A DNA stretch of 64,000 nt from Pseudomonas cannabina. Its GTDB lineage: Bacteria; Pseudomonadota; Gammaproteobacteria; Pseudomonadales; Pseudomonadaceae. Location: positions 119,966-183,965 of the forward strand of contig NZ_FNKU01000002.1 in NCBI RefSeq assembly GCF_900100365.1. Reading direction: 5' to 3'. Shown here piece after piece: positions 1-8,598 of this stretch (position 1 is the stretch's first letter; the number at the start of each line of letters is the position of its first letter). The translations under genes and the position numbers were made by a program. The notes under the pieces were generated by a model, which saw only the letters and a program-made list of their open reading frames with translations, ran no database searches and had not been told where the DNA came from.

Positions 1-969
1 TGCGGCAAAAAGGCCACCGACCAGTGGATCGCCGTGCAAAACAACCGTCTGCCCGACTGCCCCTGGCAGCATCTGGTGTTCACGCTGCCCGACACGCTGT
101 GGTCCCTGTTCTTCTACAACCGCTGGCTGCTTGATGCGCTGTTTCGTCTGGCGGCCGATAACCTGATCTACACCGCCAAGCGGCGCGGTTTGCGCGTCGG
201 GATTTTCGGGGCGCTGCACACCTATGGACGGCGGCTCAACTGGCATCCCCACGTCCACCTGTCGGTGACCGCGGGCGGCCTGGATGAGCAGGGCGTCTGG
301 AAAAATCTGTCGTTCCACAAAGAGGCCCTGCGGCGGCGCTGGATGTGGCTGGTGCGCGATTACCTGCTGGGACAGCCGCTTTCGCAACTGACGATGCCGC
401 CGCCGCTGGCCCACATCCACTGTGAAAGCGACTGGCACCGTCTGATACTGACCGCTGGCGGCCAGCACTGGCACATCCACTTGTCGAAGAAGACGGAAAA
501 CGGCCGAAAGACCGTCAATTACCTGGGCCGCTACCTGAAAAAACCGCCGATCTCGGGCAGTCGTCTGGCGCATTACACCAACGGGGCCACGTTGAGCTTC
601 ACCTACCTGGATCACCGCACACAGACCTATCAGCAGGAAACGCTGAGCCAGGCCGACATGCTGCGCCGGGTGGTGCAGCACATCCCGGAAAAGCATTTCC
701 GGATGATCCGGTATTTTGGTTTTCTGGCCAATCGGGTGTGTGGGAAATACCTGCCGAAGGTGTATGAAGCATTGAAGATGGCGACGCCAGGACCGACACC
801 GAAGCTGTATTTTGTGCAGATGGCCAAAGCCTTTCTAAACGTCGATCCGTTCCGTTGCGTGCTGTGTGGCGCGCGGATGGTATACACGGCGGCAATCAGC
901 GGGCTGACGGTACAGGGACTGGTCCTCAACGCTCAGGCGATCGCGCAGATGAGGTACGTGAAGCCCTGA
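1..969 (+). CDS. IS91-family (IS801-like) transposase, 3' part cut by window edge
   Basis: The frame is open from base 1. Comparison with the second, complete copy at 41384-42613 shows that the window starts at codon 88 of a 409-residue protein. It is a rolling-circle (HUH/Y1-type) transposase of the IS91 family, with the short motif HPHVHLSVT of the HUH centre visible. The only amino-acid difference from the second copy that I noticed is Ser for Asn in the ESDWHRL/ENDWHRL segment, so the two copies are recent. IS801 is the classical IS91-family element of P. syringae plasmids. The name is from recognition and is not confirmed by alignment. Confidence 0.85.
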   Translation, partial: CGKKATDQWIAVQNNRLPDCPWQHLVFTLPDTLWSLFFYNRWLLDALFRLAADNLIYTAKRRGLRVGIFGALHTYGRRLNWHPHVHLSVTAGGLDEQGVWKNLSFHKEALRRRWMWLVRDYLLGQPLSQLTMPPPLAHIHCESDWHRLILTAGGQHWHIHLSKKTENGRKTVNYLGRYLKKPPISGSRLAHYTNGATLSFTYLDHRTQTYQQETLSQADMLRRVVQHIPEKHFRMIRYFGFLANRVCGKYLPKVYEALKMATPGPTPKLYFVQMAKAFLNVDPFRCVLCGARMVYTAAISGLTVQGLVLNAQAIAQMRYVKP

Positions 970-1149
970 CAGGGGGAAGGTGCGTCCGCACCTAGGCTTC
1001 GCGGTGAAATAACCTGCATTAACGCTGATTTATAGGGATTTTCACTGCATAAGTAACGCATCAGCGTCTTCCTACACATCGCTATGAAGGCATGACGCCT
1101 CCTTCCAAGCGTCAGCTTGATGCATAGGCATTTTGAAATTCCTATGCAT
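1..1149 (+). mobile_element. IS801-like element, right (ori) part
   Basis: The sequence after the transposase stop (970-1149) matches that after the complete copy (42614-42793) nearly base for base. Both end in CCTATGCAT directly followed by GAAC, the target tetranucleotide expected at the ori end of IS801/IS91 elements. The left part lies outside the window. Confidence 0.8.
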
Positions 1150-1380
1150 GAACCTCAACGCTCAGGCGATTGCGCAGATGAGGTACGTGAAGCCCTGACA
1201 GGGGGTAGGTGCGTCCGCACCTAGGCTTCGCGGTGAAATAACCTGCATTAATGCTTGTTGATAGGGATTTTCACTGCATAAGTAACGCATCAGCGTCTTC
1301 CTACCCATCGCTTTGAAGGCATGACGCCTCCGTCATAGCGTCAGCCTGATGCATAGGCATTTTGAAATTCCTATGCATGG
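1150..1380 (+). repeat. Older, diverged copy of the IS801-like right end
   Basis: A direct repeat of the last codons of the transposase gene and the whole right end follows immediately after GAAC at 1150. It is diverged from the younger copy (for example CATTAATGCTTG for CATTAACGCTGA), and it ends in CTATGCAT followed by GGAC instead of GAAC. The simplest reading is that a younger IS801-like element inserted next to a GAAC inside an older one. The rest of the gap, 1381-1481, shows nothing I can interpret. Confidence 0.75.
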
Positions 1381-1481
1381 ACGTACAGCTAACGGCGTGC
1401 CGCCATAACCCGTCAACTCAAGCCGACCAACAGCACATAAACCACTGCCTGGTCGCAATTAACTCATTCAACCACGCCCCA

Positions 1482-2795
1482 TCATGAACAATCGTCATGT
1501 TCCTCTTTTAACGGCTCTCCAGCTTGCGGCCCCTGCGGGACCGCAGATATCTGATGTACACCGGATTGCACACCAGGAGCGCGATGATTTGCAGCCTGGC
1601 CCGGAGCGGGTTGTGGGGTAGTTGAACCGACTGGGCCATGTGCCCCAGTCGCAGCCTTGGCAGGCTGACGGGTGACCCTGAGAACACTCACAGTGGATGG
1701 TTGAGAGACTTCAGTGAGAATGTGCGTGTAGCTGGCCACCGTTCTCACCGAAACGCCGGCGAGTGTCGCAATGGCAGAACGTACCAATGCTTTGCCCTGG
1801 TCTTGAAGCTGCCTGCACGCAGCACGGATTTTCGATTCTGTGGCTTTGTGCCGCAGCTCATTGGTGCGCTTCGCAGCGAGGCTCTGCCGCTCGGTGAGCG
1901 ACAAGCTGCCATCGAGCTGCATTGCCCCTCGGTGGCAACGGCGATCACCGGTGTAGCGATCCCACGTCCAGCGACCTACGGATTTGACCGTGGCGCGTAT
2001 CGACGACAGCGGCAGGTTTTCCGAAAAACCCTGTTTTAGAAAGCTGTTGTGGTTGTACGCATACGCATCGAGCGAGCGCATGAACGACTCGAACGAACCC
2101 AGCTCGCGCTCGCGATTGACGATGCTGTACGCAAAATAACGCAGCTGCTCGAACAGGATGCAGTGGCGCGAATGGCTGACCTGGTCAAGCTTGGGGCCTG
2201 TGGCCCACGGCTTGACGGTCAACTCCACCGCGCTCGCCAGTTCGCCCAGTTCGTACACGTGGCTGTGAAATTCGGTCGTCTCCCACCAGGGATGGCCAGG
2301 TGTTTTGGCAACCGGGCCACCGTGATAGTCCACGTCCGCGTCGAGGCGAGCCGCAAACGCGGCATAGATCGCTTTCATGTACTGAATCGGCTTGGCCCGT
2401 GCATTCTCTGTCGTGCATACGGACGGCACGGCATAGAACAACTGGGAATGGCCGCTTTTGCGGTTGCGCACCATCAGGTTCGGCGCAGGCAACCCGGCAT
2501 CGTCCCAGGCCAAGGCGTTGGCATGGTCCAGGTCGAACACCAGCCAGGACACCATGCCGGGGCGATTGACCTGCATATAGGGATAACGCAGCGCGTATTC
2601 ACGAGGACGGACGCGAGTCGCGGTTTTGTCGTCACTGCACCGCGCGAGGTACGGCGCTTCCAGCAATAACCGGTTGAGCGCAGTGCCGTCTTCGAAGAAA
2701 CGGGCAGGCGGCATGTGGGTGCTGCTGGCCAGCGGATCGGTTTTGGCCGTGGATGAGGTCGCGAGGGCAAGACTGTTCGCGTTGTCGTGGCTCAT
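1482..2795 (-). CDS. repA: Plasmid replication initiator RepA (pPT23A family)
   Basis: A 437-residue protein of the RepA type that defines the pPT23A plasmid family of P. syringae, related to theta-replication initiators of the ColE2 kind. The N-terminal half carries the conserved segment around WLVFDLDH (residues ~85-92). The middle carries the SIRATVKSVGRWTWDRYTG region, typical of PriCT-like domains in such proteins. The C-terminal part has a helix-turn-helix-like stretch (AIATLAGVSVRTVASYT) that would bind the origin. The length equals the usual length for this family. The start is the ATG at 2795, overlapping the stop of a leader ORF in an ATGA arrangement, so translation is probably coupled. 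I did not locate the origin or iterons. The C-terminal tail is rich in Gln, Ala and Pro and is probably unstructured. Confidence 0.87.
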   Translation of the reverse strand: MSHDNANSLALATSSTAKTDPLASSTHMPPARFFEDGTALNRLLLEAPYLARCSDDKTATRVRPREYALRYPYMQVNRPGMVSWLVFDLDHANALAWDDAGLPAPNLMVRNRKSGHSQLFYAVPSVCTTENARAKPIQYMKAIYAAFAARLDADVDYHGGPVAKTPGHPWWETTEFHSHVYELGELASAVELTVKPWATGPKLDQVSHSRHCILFEQLRYFAYSIVNRERELGSFESFMRSLDAYAYNHNSFLKQGFSENLPLSSIRATVKSVGRWTWDRYTGDRRCHRGAMQLDGSLSLTERQSLAAKRTNELRHKATESKIRAACRQLQDQGKALVRSAIATLAGVSVRTVASYTHILTEVSQPSTVSVLRVTRQPAKAATGAHGPVGSTTPQPAPGQAANHRAPGVQSGVHQISAVPQGPQAGEPLKEEHDDCS

Positions 2796-2914
2796 GCTTC
2801 ACCGCCTTGGCTAACTGGTTGGCCAACGCGGTGAAAGGGTGTGACGCAAGGGGTCAACTGGGGGGGCAGGGTGCTGTCATCGAGGTCGCACAGCAGCTGA
2901 AAAATCTTTTCCAT
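2792..2914 (-). CDS. Leader ORF coupled to repA
   Basis: A 40-codon ORF (MEKIFQLLCDLDDSTLPPQ...) starts with ATG at 2914. Its TGA overlaps the repA ATG (ATGA at 2795-2792). The arrangement resembles leader peptides that control initiator synthesis through translational coupling in several plasmid groups. No other function is visible, and expression is inferred from the overlap alone. Confidence 0.55.
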   Translation of the reverse strand: MEKIFQLLCDLDDSTLPPQLTPCVTPFHRVGQPVSQGGEA

Positions 2915-3050
2915 AAGTCCACCGTTCAGCGGTGAACTGAAGGCTTCACTTTTGACGGCTTGCACAAAACCGCAGTGAACGCCATAATCAGCTCACGTTA
3001 TGTGTGTTGAACAGGTGTTCCCATCTCTAAGGGCCTGTTCAAGATTTTCC

Positions 3051-3080
3051 AAAAAGCCCCGGCGCCAACCGGGGCTTTTT
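3051..3080. terminator. Bidirectional intrinsic terminator
   Basis: Perfect stem AAAAAGCCCCGG / CCGGGGCTTTTT with a six-base loop. It has A and T runs on both flanks and so can work on both strands. It would stop minus-strand transcripts from 3193-5125 before repA. The gap 2915-3192 otherwise holds only the repA upstream region. Confidence 0.85.
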
Positions 3081-3192
3081 GGTTTCTGCATTTTGTGAAT
3101 CTACATCGTCGCTTTCCTGCAAATAAAACTGTGCCGGATAGTAGCATGGGAGCCTCACTTTTCGCGTTACAAAATCCGCTGTTTTCAACGAG

Positions 3193-3420
3193 CTAGGACG
3201 CTCTCCTGGGCACCATCGGCCCTTCATGGCTCGATTTGCTCAAGTACCGTGTGTAAAGCCCGCGCCGGAACCTCTGAAAATCAGCAGCGTCAAGCCAAGG
3301 GGCACTGGCCTCCCACGCGTCCCGAGGCGCACCTTCTAGCCGATCCTGGCTGACCAGCAGATACGCTTCGTCGTTGCGCCCATCGTCGTTGCGGATGAAT
3401 TCACAAAGGTGGTTTGTCAT
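3193..3420 (-). CDS. Hypothetical protein, 75 aa
   Basis: The start is chosen at the ATG at 3420 because AAGGAA lies nine bases upstream; an ATG at 3429 is the alternative. The protein (MTNHLCEFIRNDDGRNDEAY...) is acidic in its first third and has basic Arg-rich residues near the C terminus. No family recognised. It follows a truncated GntR-type gene on the same strand. Confidence 0.5.
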   Translation of the reverse strand: MTNHLCEFIRNDDGRNDEAYLLVSQDRLEGAPRDAWEASAPWLDAADFQRFRRGLYTRYLSKSSHEGPMVPRRAS

Positions 3421-3499
3421 TGTTGCCATTTCCTTGTTCGCGTTTCGGTGCCAACGGCTGGATGCAGAACAGCCAGGCCCATAGCGACCGGCTGGAGCA

Positions 3500-3937
3500 T
3501 CAGCAAGGGGTAGGGCGCAGTCGGCCCAGGACGTGCAGGATTTCATTTTCAAAGGCCACTTTTGATTCGAGGTCGCCCAGCTGCGTATGGCGTTCTGCAA
3601 CGCACCTCAGCAAGCCAGGCAGGTGGCCGCACTGGGGCAGCTCACGGCCGTTCGTGACCCGATAGCTTTTGTGATACTCCGTCGCGATGTAACCCTGCGT
3701 CTCCAATGACCGCAGGGCTTCGCGCACCGGCATCCGGCTGACCTGGAAGGCATTGGCAATGGCTTGCTGCGTAAGCCGTTCACCCGGTTCAAGTCGTCCA
3801 TCCATGATGGCTTCGCGAAGCACTTCTTCAATGGTCTCGCGGGGCAGCGCTATTGGCTGTGCCAAGCCGTAGGCCAGGTGTTCAAGCACCTGCTGAGCGT
3901 GCAGTTTTTGCGTTCTGTGGTTAATCATGTCCTTCAC
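3500..3937 (-). CDS. GntR-family regulator, short form
   Basis: 145 residues. Residues ~35-100 form a winged helix typical of GntR proteins (ETIEEVLREAIMDGRLEPG, then LTQQAIANAFQVSRMPVREAL and LRSLETQGYI). The C-terminal ligand-binding FCD domain, which makes usual members ~220 residues, is reduced to ~45 residues, so this is a truncated or DNA-binding-only form. After the TGA a 27-codon ORF follows in an ATGA-like overlap, which may be the remnant of the missing part in another frame. Its target could be the nearby rep or tra genes; that is a guess from position. Confidence 0.7.
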   Translation of the reverse strand: MKDMINHRTQKLHAQQVLEHLAYGLAQPIALPRETIEEVLREAIMDGRLEPGERLTQQAIANAFQVSRMPVREALRSLETQGYIATEYHKSYRVTNGRELPQCGHLPGLLRCVAERHTQLGDLESKVAFENEILHVLGRLRPTPC

Positions 3938-4118
3938 CTATTTAACGAATGCGTACTGCCCCCTGCGCTGTAGAGCTGGGCTCAGCGCTGCACATGATTG
4001 ACGGGGTTGTGATGTGTATCAGGAACCGCTTGAGAGCCCGGAGGACCTGGATGATGCGCTCCTGGCCGAACTGGAGTTGGGGTGACGGAATTTTCTGGGG
4101 TTTCCCCCCTTAAGGTGT

Positions 4119-4682
4119 CTACTTGTCGCCGGCGACCCTGCTGGACTCAAACGAAGCGCTGTCATCTGCGGTGTACACATCCCAAGGGACTTTCACCCCG
4201 TTGACCAGAAAGCCCCAGTCACAGGATTTAGGGCGAGTGATGAACAGGGTGTAAGCACCGCCTGCTGCCACCTGGTCGATACGGTGATACTCACCAGGAC
4301 GCAGCGCTGCGCAGGTGCCTGTTCTGCGCTCGATGCGCTCAGTGACCTGTCCATGGGTATTGATCATGATCAGACGCTGCTCGACGTACTCACCCTGCAG
4401 GATGATCGTGCGGGCGTGCCAAGGGTGGTCGTGCAGGTCGCGATCACGATCCTCGCGCAAGATGTGGTGGACCCGAACCGACCAGGGAAACCAGCGATGT
4501 TTGGGTTGCTGCCTGACGCGATCATAGCCCTCGAACAGCCACCAGCGGCCCATGTAGCGTTCCTGACCATCGGCCGAGGTGATGTGTTGGTAAGGCGTAC
4601 GCTGGGCACGTCGAATGATCCAGGCGGCGACGCATGGACGCGACACGATCACCGCAAAAGCTCGCCAAAGAGTCTCTTTCAT
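4119..4682 (-). CDS. Cupin-like protein
   Basis: 187 residues from the ATG at 4682 (an upstream TTG would add six). The central part has a cupin-like metal motif, DLHDHPWHARTIILQGEY (three His and a Glu in cupin spacing), followed by a second strand set, RPGEYHRIDQV. The family resembles small RmlC-like or dioxygenase-like cupins found in phages and plasmids. Substrate unknown. It lies in a minus-strand run with the next gene, downstream of trbC. Confidence 0.55.
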   Translation of the reverse strand: MKETLWRAFAVIVSRPCVAAWIIRRAQRTPYQHITSADGQERYMGRWWLFEGYDRVRQQPKHRWFPWSVRVHHILREDRDRDLHDHPWHARTIILQGEYVEQRLIMINTHGQVTERIERRTGTCAALRPGEYHRIDQVAAGGAYTLFITRPKSCDWGFLVNGVKVPWDVYTADDSASFESSRVAGDK

Positions 4683-4702
4683 GGGGGCTCCAATCAGCAA
4701 AG

Positions 4703-5125
4703 TTAATCGTCATAAGGCGATGACGAATACAGACGGTGGCAATAGGCATCCGCTCGTCTGTTGTCTTCATCCGTTTGACGGTCGTCCCACCCGTCAAGAA
4801 TGAACATCACACCCAGGTATTTCTGGTTGGATTCCTTGCCCAGACACGACTGGACCCAATCAACCTGATAACGCACGTAGTCGATATCGGTACTGCATTG
4901 GATGGCTTCTGCGTGGGCCGTTGGAGACGCCAGCCAGTGCCTCATGTTCTGCAGCAGTGCCCGGCAATCATCGACACCAATATCTCGGGTGACATGCCCA
5001 GCGGGGGGAAGGCCGTACAAGCCAAGCCCTCCATATCGGCTAAATACCGCAAACGTGTTTTTCGCGATGTGAAACTTCAAAACCTTCCTTGAAAACCAGG
5101 GATCACTTTGAGGTCTGTAACTCAT
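4703..5125 (-). CDS. Hypothetical protein, 140 aa
   Basis: A soluble protein (MSYRPQSDPWFSRKVLKF...) rich in Asp, Arg and Trp in its second half. It shows no signal peptide or membrane segment. It sits 27 bases after trbC and 20 bases before the cupin gene on the same strand, so it is probably co-transcribed with the end of the transfer operon. No family recognised. Confidence 0.5.
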   Translation of the reverse strand: MSYRPQSDPWFSRKVLKFHIAKNTFAVFSRYGGLGLYGLPPAGHVTRDIGVDDCRALLQNMRHWLASPTAHAEAIQCSTDIDYVRYQVDWVQSCLGKESNQKYLGVMFILDGWDDRQTDEDNRRADAYCHRLYSSSPYDD

Positions 5126-5152
5126 CGGCTGCGCTCCTGCCCGTGTGGTCTA

Positions 5153-7441
5153 TTAATCCCAGTCGAACGGCGCCGGCGAATAAGATCCGTCGTCGAAATA
5201 GGGCGGTGCCTGGTCGTGGCGTGGTGGAACAGCCGTTGTGGCTCTAGGTGCAGGCGCCTTGCCCTTCACTTTCGGTGCTCTGGCCGGATCGATGTGCTGC
5301 GCCTGGTAGGCTTGCAACCGCTTGCTGCCGACGGTCAGATCCAGCGCCGTGGACGATTGCGCCACGTAGCCGCTTCCGCGCTTGGGCACATGCTCCAGCG
5401 CTGTGTGCCATAACAAGGTGCTGCGCACTGCCGCTCCAGGACGGCGACGCCAGATCAGCCGCCACTCTTCTCCCAGCTCGTTCAAGACGACCAACGTCGG
5501 ATCTGTCAGCACCAGGTTTTCAAGGTCTGAACGGCCAGGCTTCATCGCCAGGTGGTACAGAATCTGCTGCACGCGGTCCGCGCGCGGATAGCTGCGCCGA
5601 ATGTGAGCAGGTGCACCGGCCAACAAGGTGTCCAGCGATGGCGGGGCCACCTCGATGAAGCGGTTGATCCGGATCGCTTCCTTGGACAGCTTGTCAGCAT
5701 CGTGAATGTACAAGGAGCTGCCGCGAATCACTTGTCCGTTGAACAGCGTGATGTTTTCCCCCTCCTTGAGCTGCTGCACTTCCTCGACGCTGACTTTCTT
5801 CTCATCTTTCAGGCTCAGTGTGTCTGCTTCCTCCCAGCTGGCCCCCATGATTCCGGCCTGACGCACCATACCGCTCATCACTGGCAGGTATTCGGTGCCG
5901 GCCATCAACTGCAGTATTTCGAGAGTGTCCTTGGGGTCCATGATCTTGCCGGTGATTCGGACCCCCATGTTCCCGATCAGCGTCCACACCTTGTCGCCGG
6001 CCGCCGACTTGAGGCGCTGCGCCTCTTGGCTGGCCAGGAGCAGGCAAAACCCCAGGGAGCGTACCTGCGTGGCCAGCTCACCGAGCTTTTCGGTGTAGTA
6101 GGCCCCGACCTCGTCGCAGATCCACAAGAACGGAAAGCGGTCCTTGTACTTGCGGATCACCAGGATGTCTTCGGGTTTGCCCTCCAGTTTCTCCCCCAGA
6201 TCCTGGCTCAGGATCATGGCCAACTGCGACACGTACAGACGCCCAAGAGTCGCGGCCTCGGTCGAGGAGATTTCCAGCGCAGGAATCAGGACCACCAGGA
6301 TGCGGTCGTTATGCACCACGTCCTTGAGGTCTATGTCGCCGGCGTCACGGGCAAACACATGGCCGTAGGTGTCATTGAACAAGGCCAGCATGCGGGTGAA
6401 TTGCTGGATCAGAAAACCATGCTGATCCAACGCGGTGGTCGCCCATTCCTCCGGCGAATCCACCTTGGCCAGGTCAAAACCGGACAATGTGCCCAGGTAG
6501 TTTTTCAGGGGTAACTGGGCGTCTTCGTGCCATTGCTGTTCCACCGACTGGATGTAGAGCTTGGCAATGGCCCGCAACGGCAAATGCGCCTGGATCGTGC
6601 GCTGGGACATGACCGTGCCTTCACGCCGGCACTTGTACACCAGGGAGAACACCAAAGCCTGAATCATGGCCCGGGCTTTCTCTTGCCAGCCCGCATCGTT
6701 GCCCGCAGGGGGCAACATCGAATCCATCAGGTTGATGATGTAGGTTTCCTGAGCAATACCAAACGCGTTGACGGTATTGGTCTGCCCTCTGCTTTTGTTG
6801 TCCTCGAGCAGTTCCTGCGCCCTGGAGCGGCCCCCGGTGATGAAGTTCATCATCCGAACGTCGTCTTCACGACCAAAGCGCCGGGCCAGGGACACGATCG
6901 CGGCGGCCACATCATTTTGGGCCTTGCCGTCCGAATAGATCAGGCCCTTTCCATAGCCCAGCTGGCCCAACACGTACCCCAGCAGTGCTTCGGTTTTGCC
7001 GGCACCGGTTGTACCGAACATCAGAATATGGCGGGTCATGTCATCCAGCGACAGCCACAGTTCACGCCCGGCGTCCCGACCGCGCAGGTACCCCATGTAC
7101 AGGATGCCCGCTGCCTTGAGCATCACCGTGCGCATGGCCGTGACCGGCAAGAAACCCAGCAGCTTGCCCGTCACCTGGCGTTGCGTCGAAGGGTCGAGGC
7201 AGTCCATGTCTGAAGGCATGCGCATGGGCATCTGCCAGGGTTCGAGCAGCATGACAGGTGACCAAACCAGCAAGGCCGGCAGACTGAGCCACAGGCTGAC
7301 CGGGTACAGGACGCCTCCCACCACAGACCCGGCAAGGCCCAGCGTCAGACTACCGGGGCCCATCAACCACTCAGCCAGTGCCGAGTGGTAAACCCGCCGA
7401 TTTAGACGCGTGCGTTCGACGGCGTAGTCATTGGGGCGCAT
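5153..7441 (-). CDS. trbC: Type IV coupling protein TrbC (DotL/IcmO-like ATPase)
   Basis: Coupling ATPase that links the relaxosome to the type IVB channel at the inner membrane. From the ATG at 7441 (AGGAGGTG five bases upstream) it has 762 residues, about the length of R64 TrbC. A longer frame upstream to 7537 is rejected because it runs deep into trbB. Two hydrophobic segments lie at ~25-65. Walker A is GTTGAGKT at ~140-147 and the Walker B region is FLWICDEVG at ~440. Its start overlaps the trbB end by 14 bases. In R64 nikB and nikA follow trbC; here they lie about 50 kb away. Confidence 0.9.
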   Translation of the reverse strand: MRPNDYAVERTRLNRRVYHSALAEWLMGPGSLTLGLAGSVVGGVLYPVSLWLSLPALLVWSPVMLLEPWQMPMRMPSDMDCLDPSTQRQVTGKLLGFLPVTAMRTVMLKAAGILYMGYLRGRDAGRELWLSLDDMTRHILMFGTTGAGKTEALLGYVLGQLGYGKGLIYSDGKAQNDVAAAIVSLARRFGREDDVRMMNFITGGRSRAQELLEDNKSRGQTNTVNAFGIAQETYIINLMDSMLPPAGNDAGWQEKARAMIQALVFSLVYKCRREGTVMSQRTIQAHLPLRAIAKLYIQSVEQQWHEDAQLPLKNYLGTLSGFDLAKVDSPEEWATTALDQHGFLIQQFTRMLALFNDTYGHVFARDAGDIDLKDVVHNDRILVVLIPALEISSTEAATLGRLYVSQLAMILSQDLGEKLEGKPEDILVIRKYKDRFPFLWICDEVGAYYTEKLGELATQVRSLGFCLLLASQEAQRLKSAAGDKVWTLIGNMGVRITGKIMDPKDTLEILQLMAGTEYLPVMSGMVRQAGIMGASWEEADTLSLKDEKKVSVEEVQQLKEGENITLFNGQVIRGSSLYIHDADKLSKEAIRINRFIEVAPPSLDTLLAGAPAHIRRSYPRADRVQQILYHLAMKPGRSDLENLVLTDPTLVVLNELGEEWRLIWRRRPGAAVRSTLLWHTALEHVPKRGSGYVAQSSTALDLTVGSKRLQAYQAQHIDPARAPKVKGKAPAPRATTAVPPRHDQAPPYFDDGSYSPAPFDWD

Positions 7442-8513
7442 TCGACACCTCCTGAACCTGGCGGGCAGGTTGCTCATCGAGGAAGGCTTTAAGCCTGATC
7501 GGGTCACGCAACAGCGTCTGCGGCACATAGCGCCCATCGTCGCTGATCACCCAAGGCGTGCCCGGTATGCGATACGCCTGATAGGCCGTCTGGTTGATCC
7601 CCAAGGCCTTTTCTGCCACATCGCACGTGCCTGCTGGTTGCGCCGCTTTCACTTCCACCCCTTCCGACGCCGGCTTTAACTGGGGTTTCCCAAGGTTTAC
7701 ACCCTCGGGGGCTGCATCAAACAGGCGATCCCACGCGTTTTTGCGCTGCTCAGGCGGCAGGCACAGCACGGGCGTAATGGCGGCGATCGACTTTTCCTTA
7801 CCAATCACCGGCACAGGAAACACCACCACATTGAAGGCGTCGGAGAGCGTGTTGAGGGACGACTCCAGACGCTGGCAGTTCGGACAGCCAGGGTCCGAAA
7901 AGACATACAGCGTGCGCGCGTGACCGCTGGAATAGTCAACGGTGAACAGCTTGCGCTCCGCAGCGTTGTGCAGCTTTTGAGGGAGTGTGGCCCGAACCTC
8001 CCTGGGCAATGTCCAGCCATCGCCAGGTGCCACGTCTGCAGCGGACTGGCGTGGCTCAGAAGCGATCGTCGCCGGCGCGCTGCGCTTGGCCAGGTCCGGC
8101 TTGGGGGCGCTCGGGACTGAGGGCGTGATGACCTGCGCCGCCGGCATTGCAACAGGCCATTCAAGCGCTCGGCCAAGCCATGAGGCACCGAGGCAAAGCA
8201 CAACCAACAGCACGAACACGCCCATCAGACGCCGCAGGGTCTTGCGTCGTCCATGGCGCAGCAAAGCCCGCGACAGTGCGGTCAGTAGCTCATGGGTTTC
8301 GTCACTGTCATGGGTTTCAAGAGAGAATTCAAAACCCTGAACATCGCGGCAGACCACACCGTCATTGCTCAGATAAAACGAGTGCTGATGGCGAAGGTCC
8401 AGGGTGCAAATCGTGCGTGTCACGATGCCTTCTTCCTGATCTGCCTGATAGACAACCAGCTGATCGCCTTGAATGTCCACCGAAAACGGGGCGCGCAAAG
8501 ATGCCGAGGCCAT
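7428..8513 (-). CDS. trbB: TrbB, thioredoxin/DsbC-like transfer protein
   Basis: 361 residues from the ATG at 8513 (AGAGGAAA upstream). The N-terminal ~90 residues are cytosolic-looking. A membrane segment (VFVLLVVLCLGASWL) lies near 100-118, followed by a periplasmic domain with a redox motif CPNC near 207-210 in YVFSDPGCPNCQRLE. This matches DsbC/thioredoxin-fold proteins encoded as TrbB in IncI1 plasmids, thought to help disulphide formation in the transfer apparatus. The CPNC pair replaces the usual CGYC of DsbC. It is co-transcribed between trbA and trbC. Confidence 0.87.
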   Translation of the reverse strand: MASASLRAPFSVDIQGDQLVVYQADQEEGIVTRTICTLDLRHQHSFYLSNDGVVCRDVQGFEFSLETHDSDETHELLTALSRALLRHGRRKTLRRLMGVFVLLVVLCLGASWLGRALEWPVAMPAAQVITPSVPSAPKPDLAKRSAPATIASEPRQSAADVAPGDGWTLPREVRATLPQKLHNAAERKLFTVDYSSGHARTLYVFSDPGCPNCQRLESSLNTLSDAFNVVVFPVPVIGKEKSIAAITPVLCLPPEQRKNAWDRLFDAAPEGVNLGKPQLKPASEGVEVKAAQPAGTCDVAEKALGINQTAYQAYRIPGTPWVISDDGRYVPQTLLRDPIRLKAFLDEQPARQVQEVSNAPQ

Positions 8514-8598
8514 GGGGTTTCCTCTGATAGAAGATGAATTCAATTGAATGGAACAGTGTCAGAAAGGGGATATGAAGGGCGCGGCGAGACGTAGCGCT

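Noticed and set aside
5552..6514. Long plus-strand ORFs opposite the tra genes
   Set aside because: Antisense shadows of trbC with no motifs; the same holds for those opposite traU and traY.
7442..7537. Longer start for trbC
   Set aside because: It would overlap trbB by more than 100 bases, and AGGAGGTG lies directly before the ATG at 7441.
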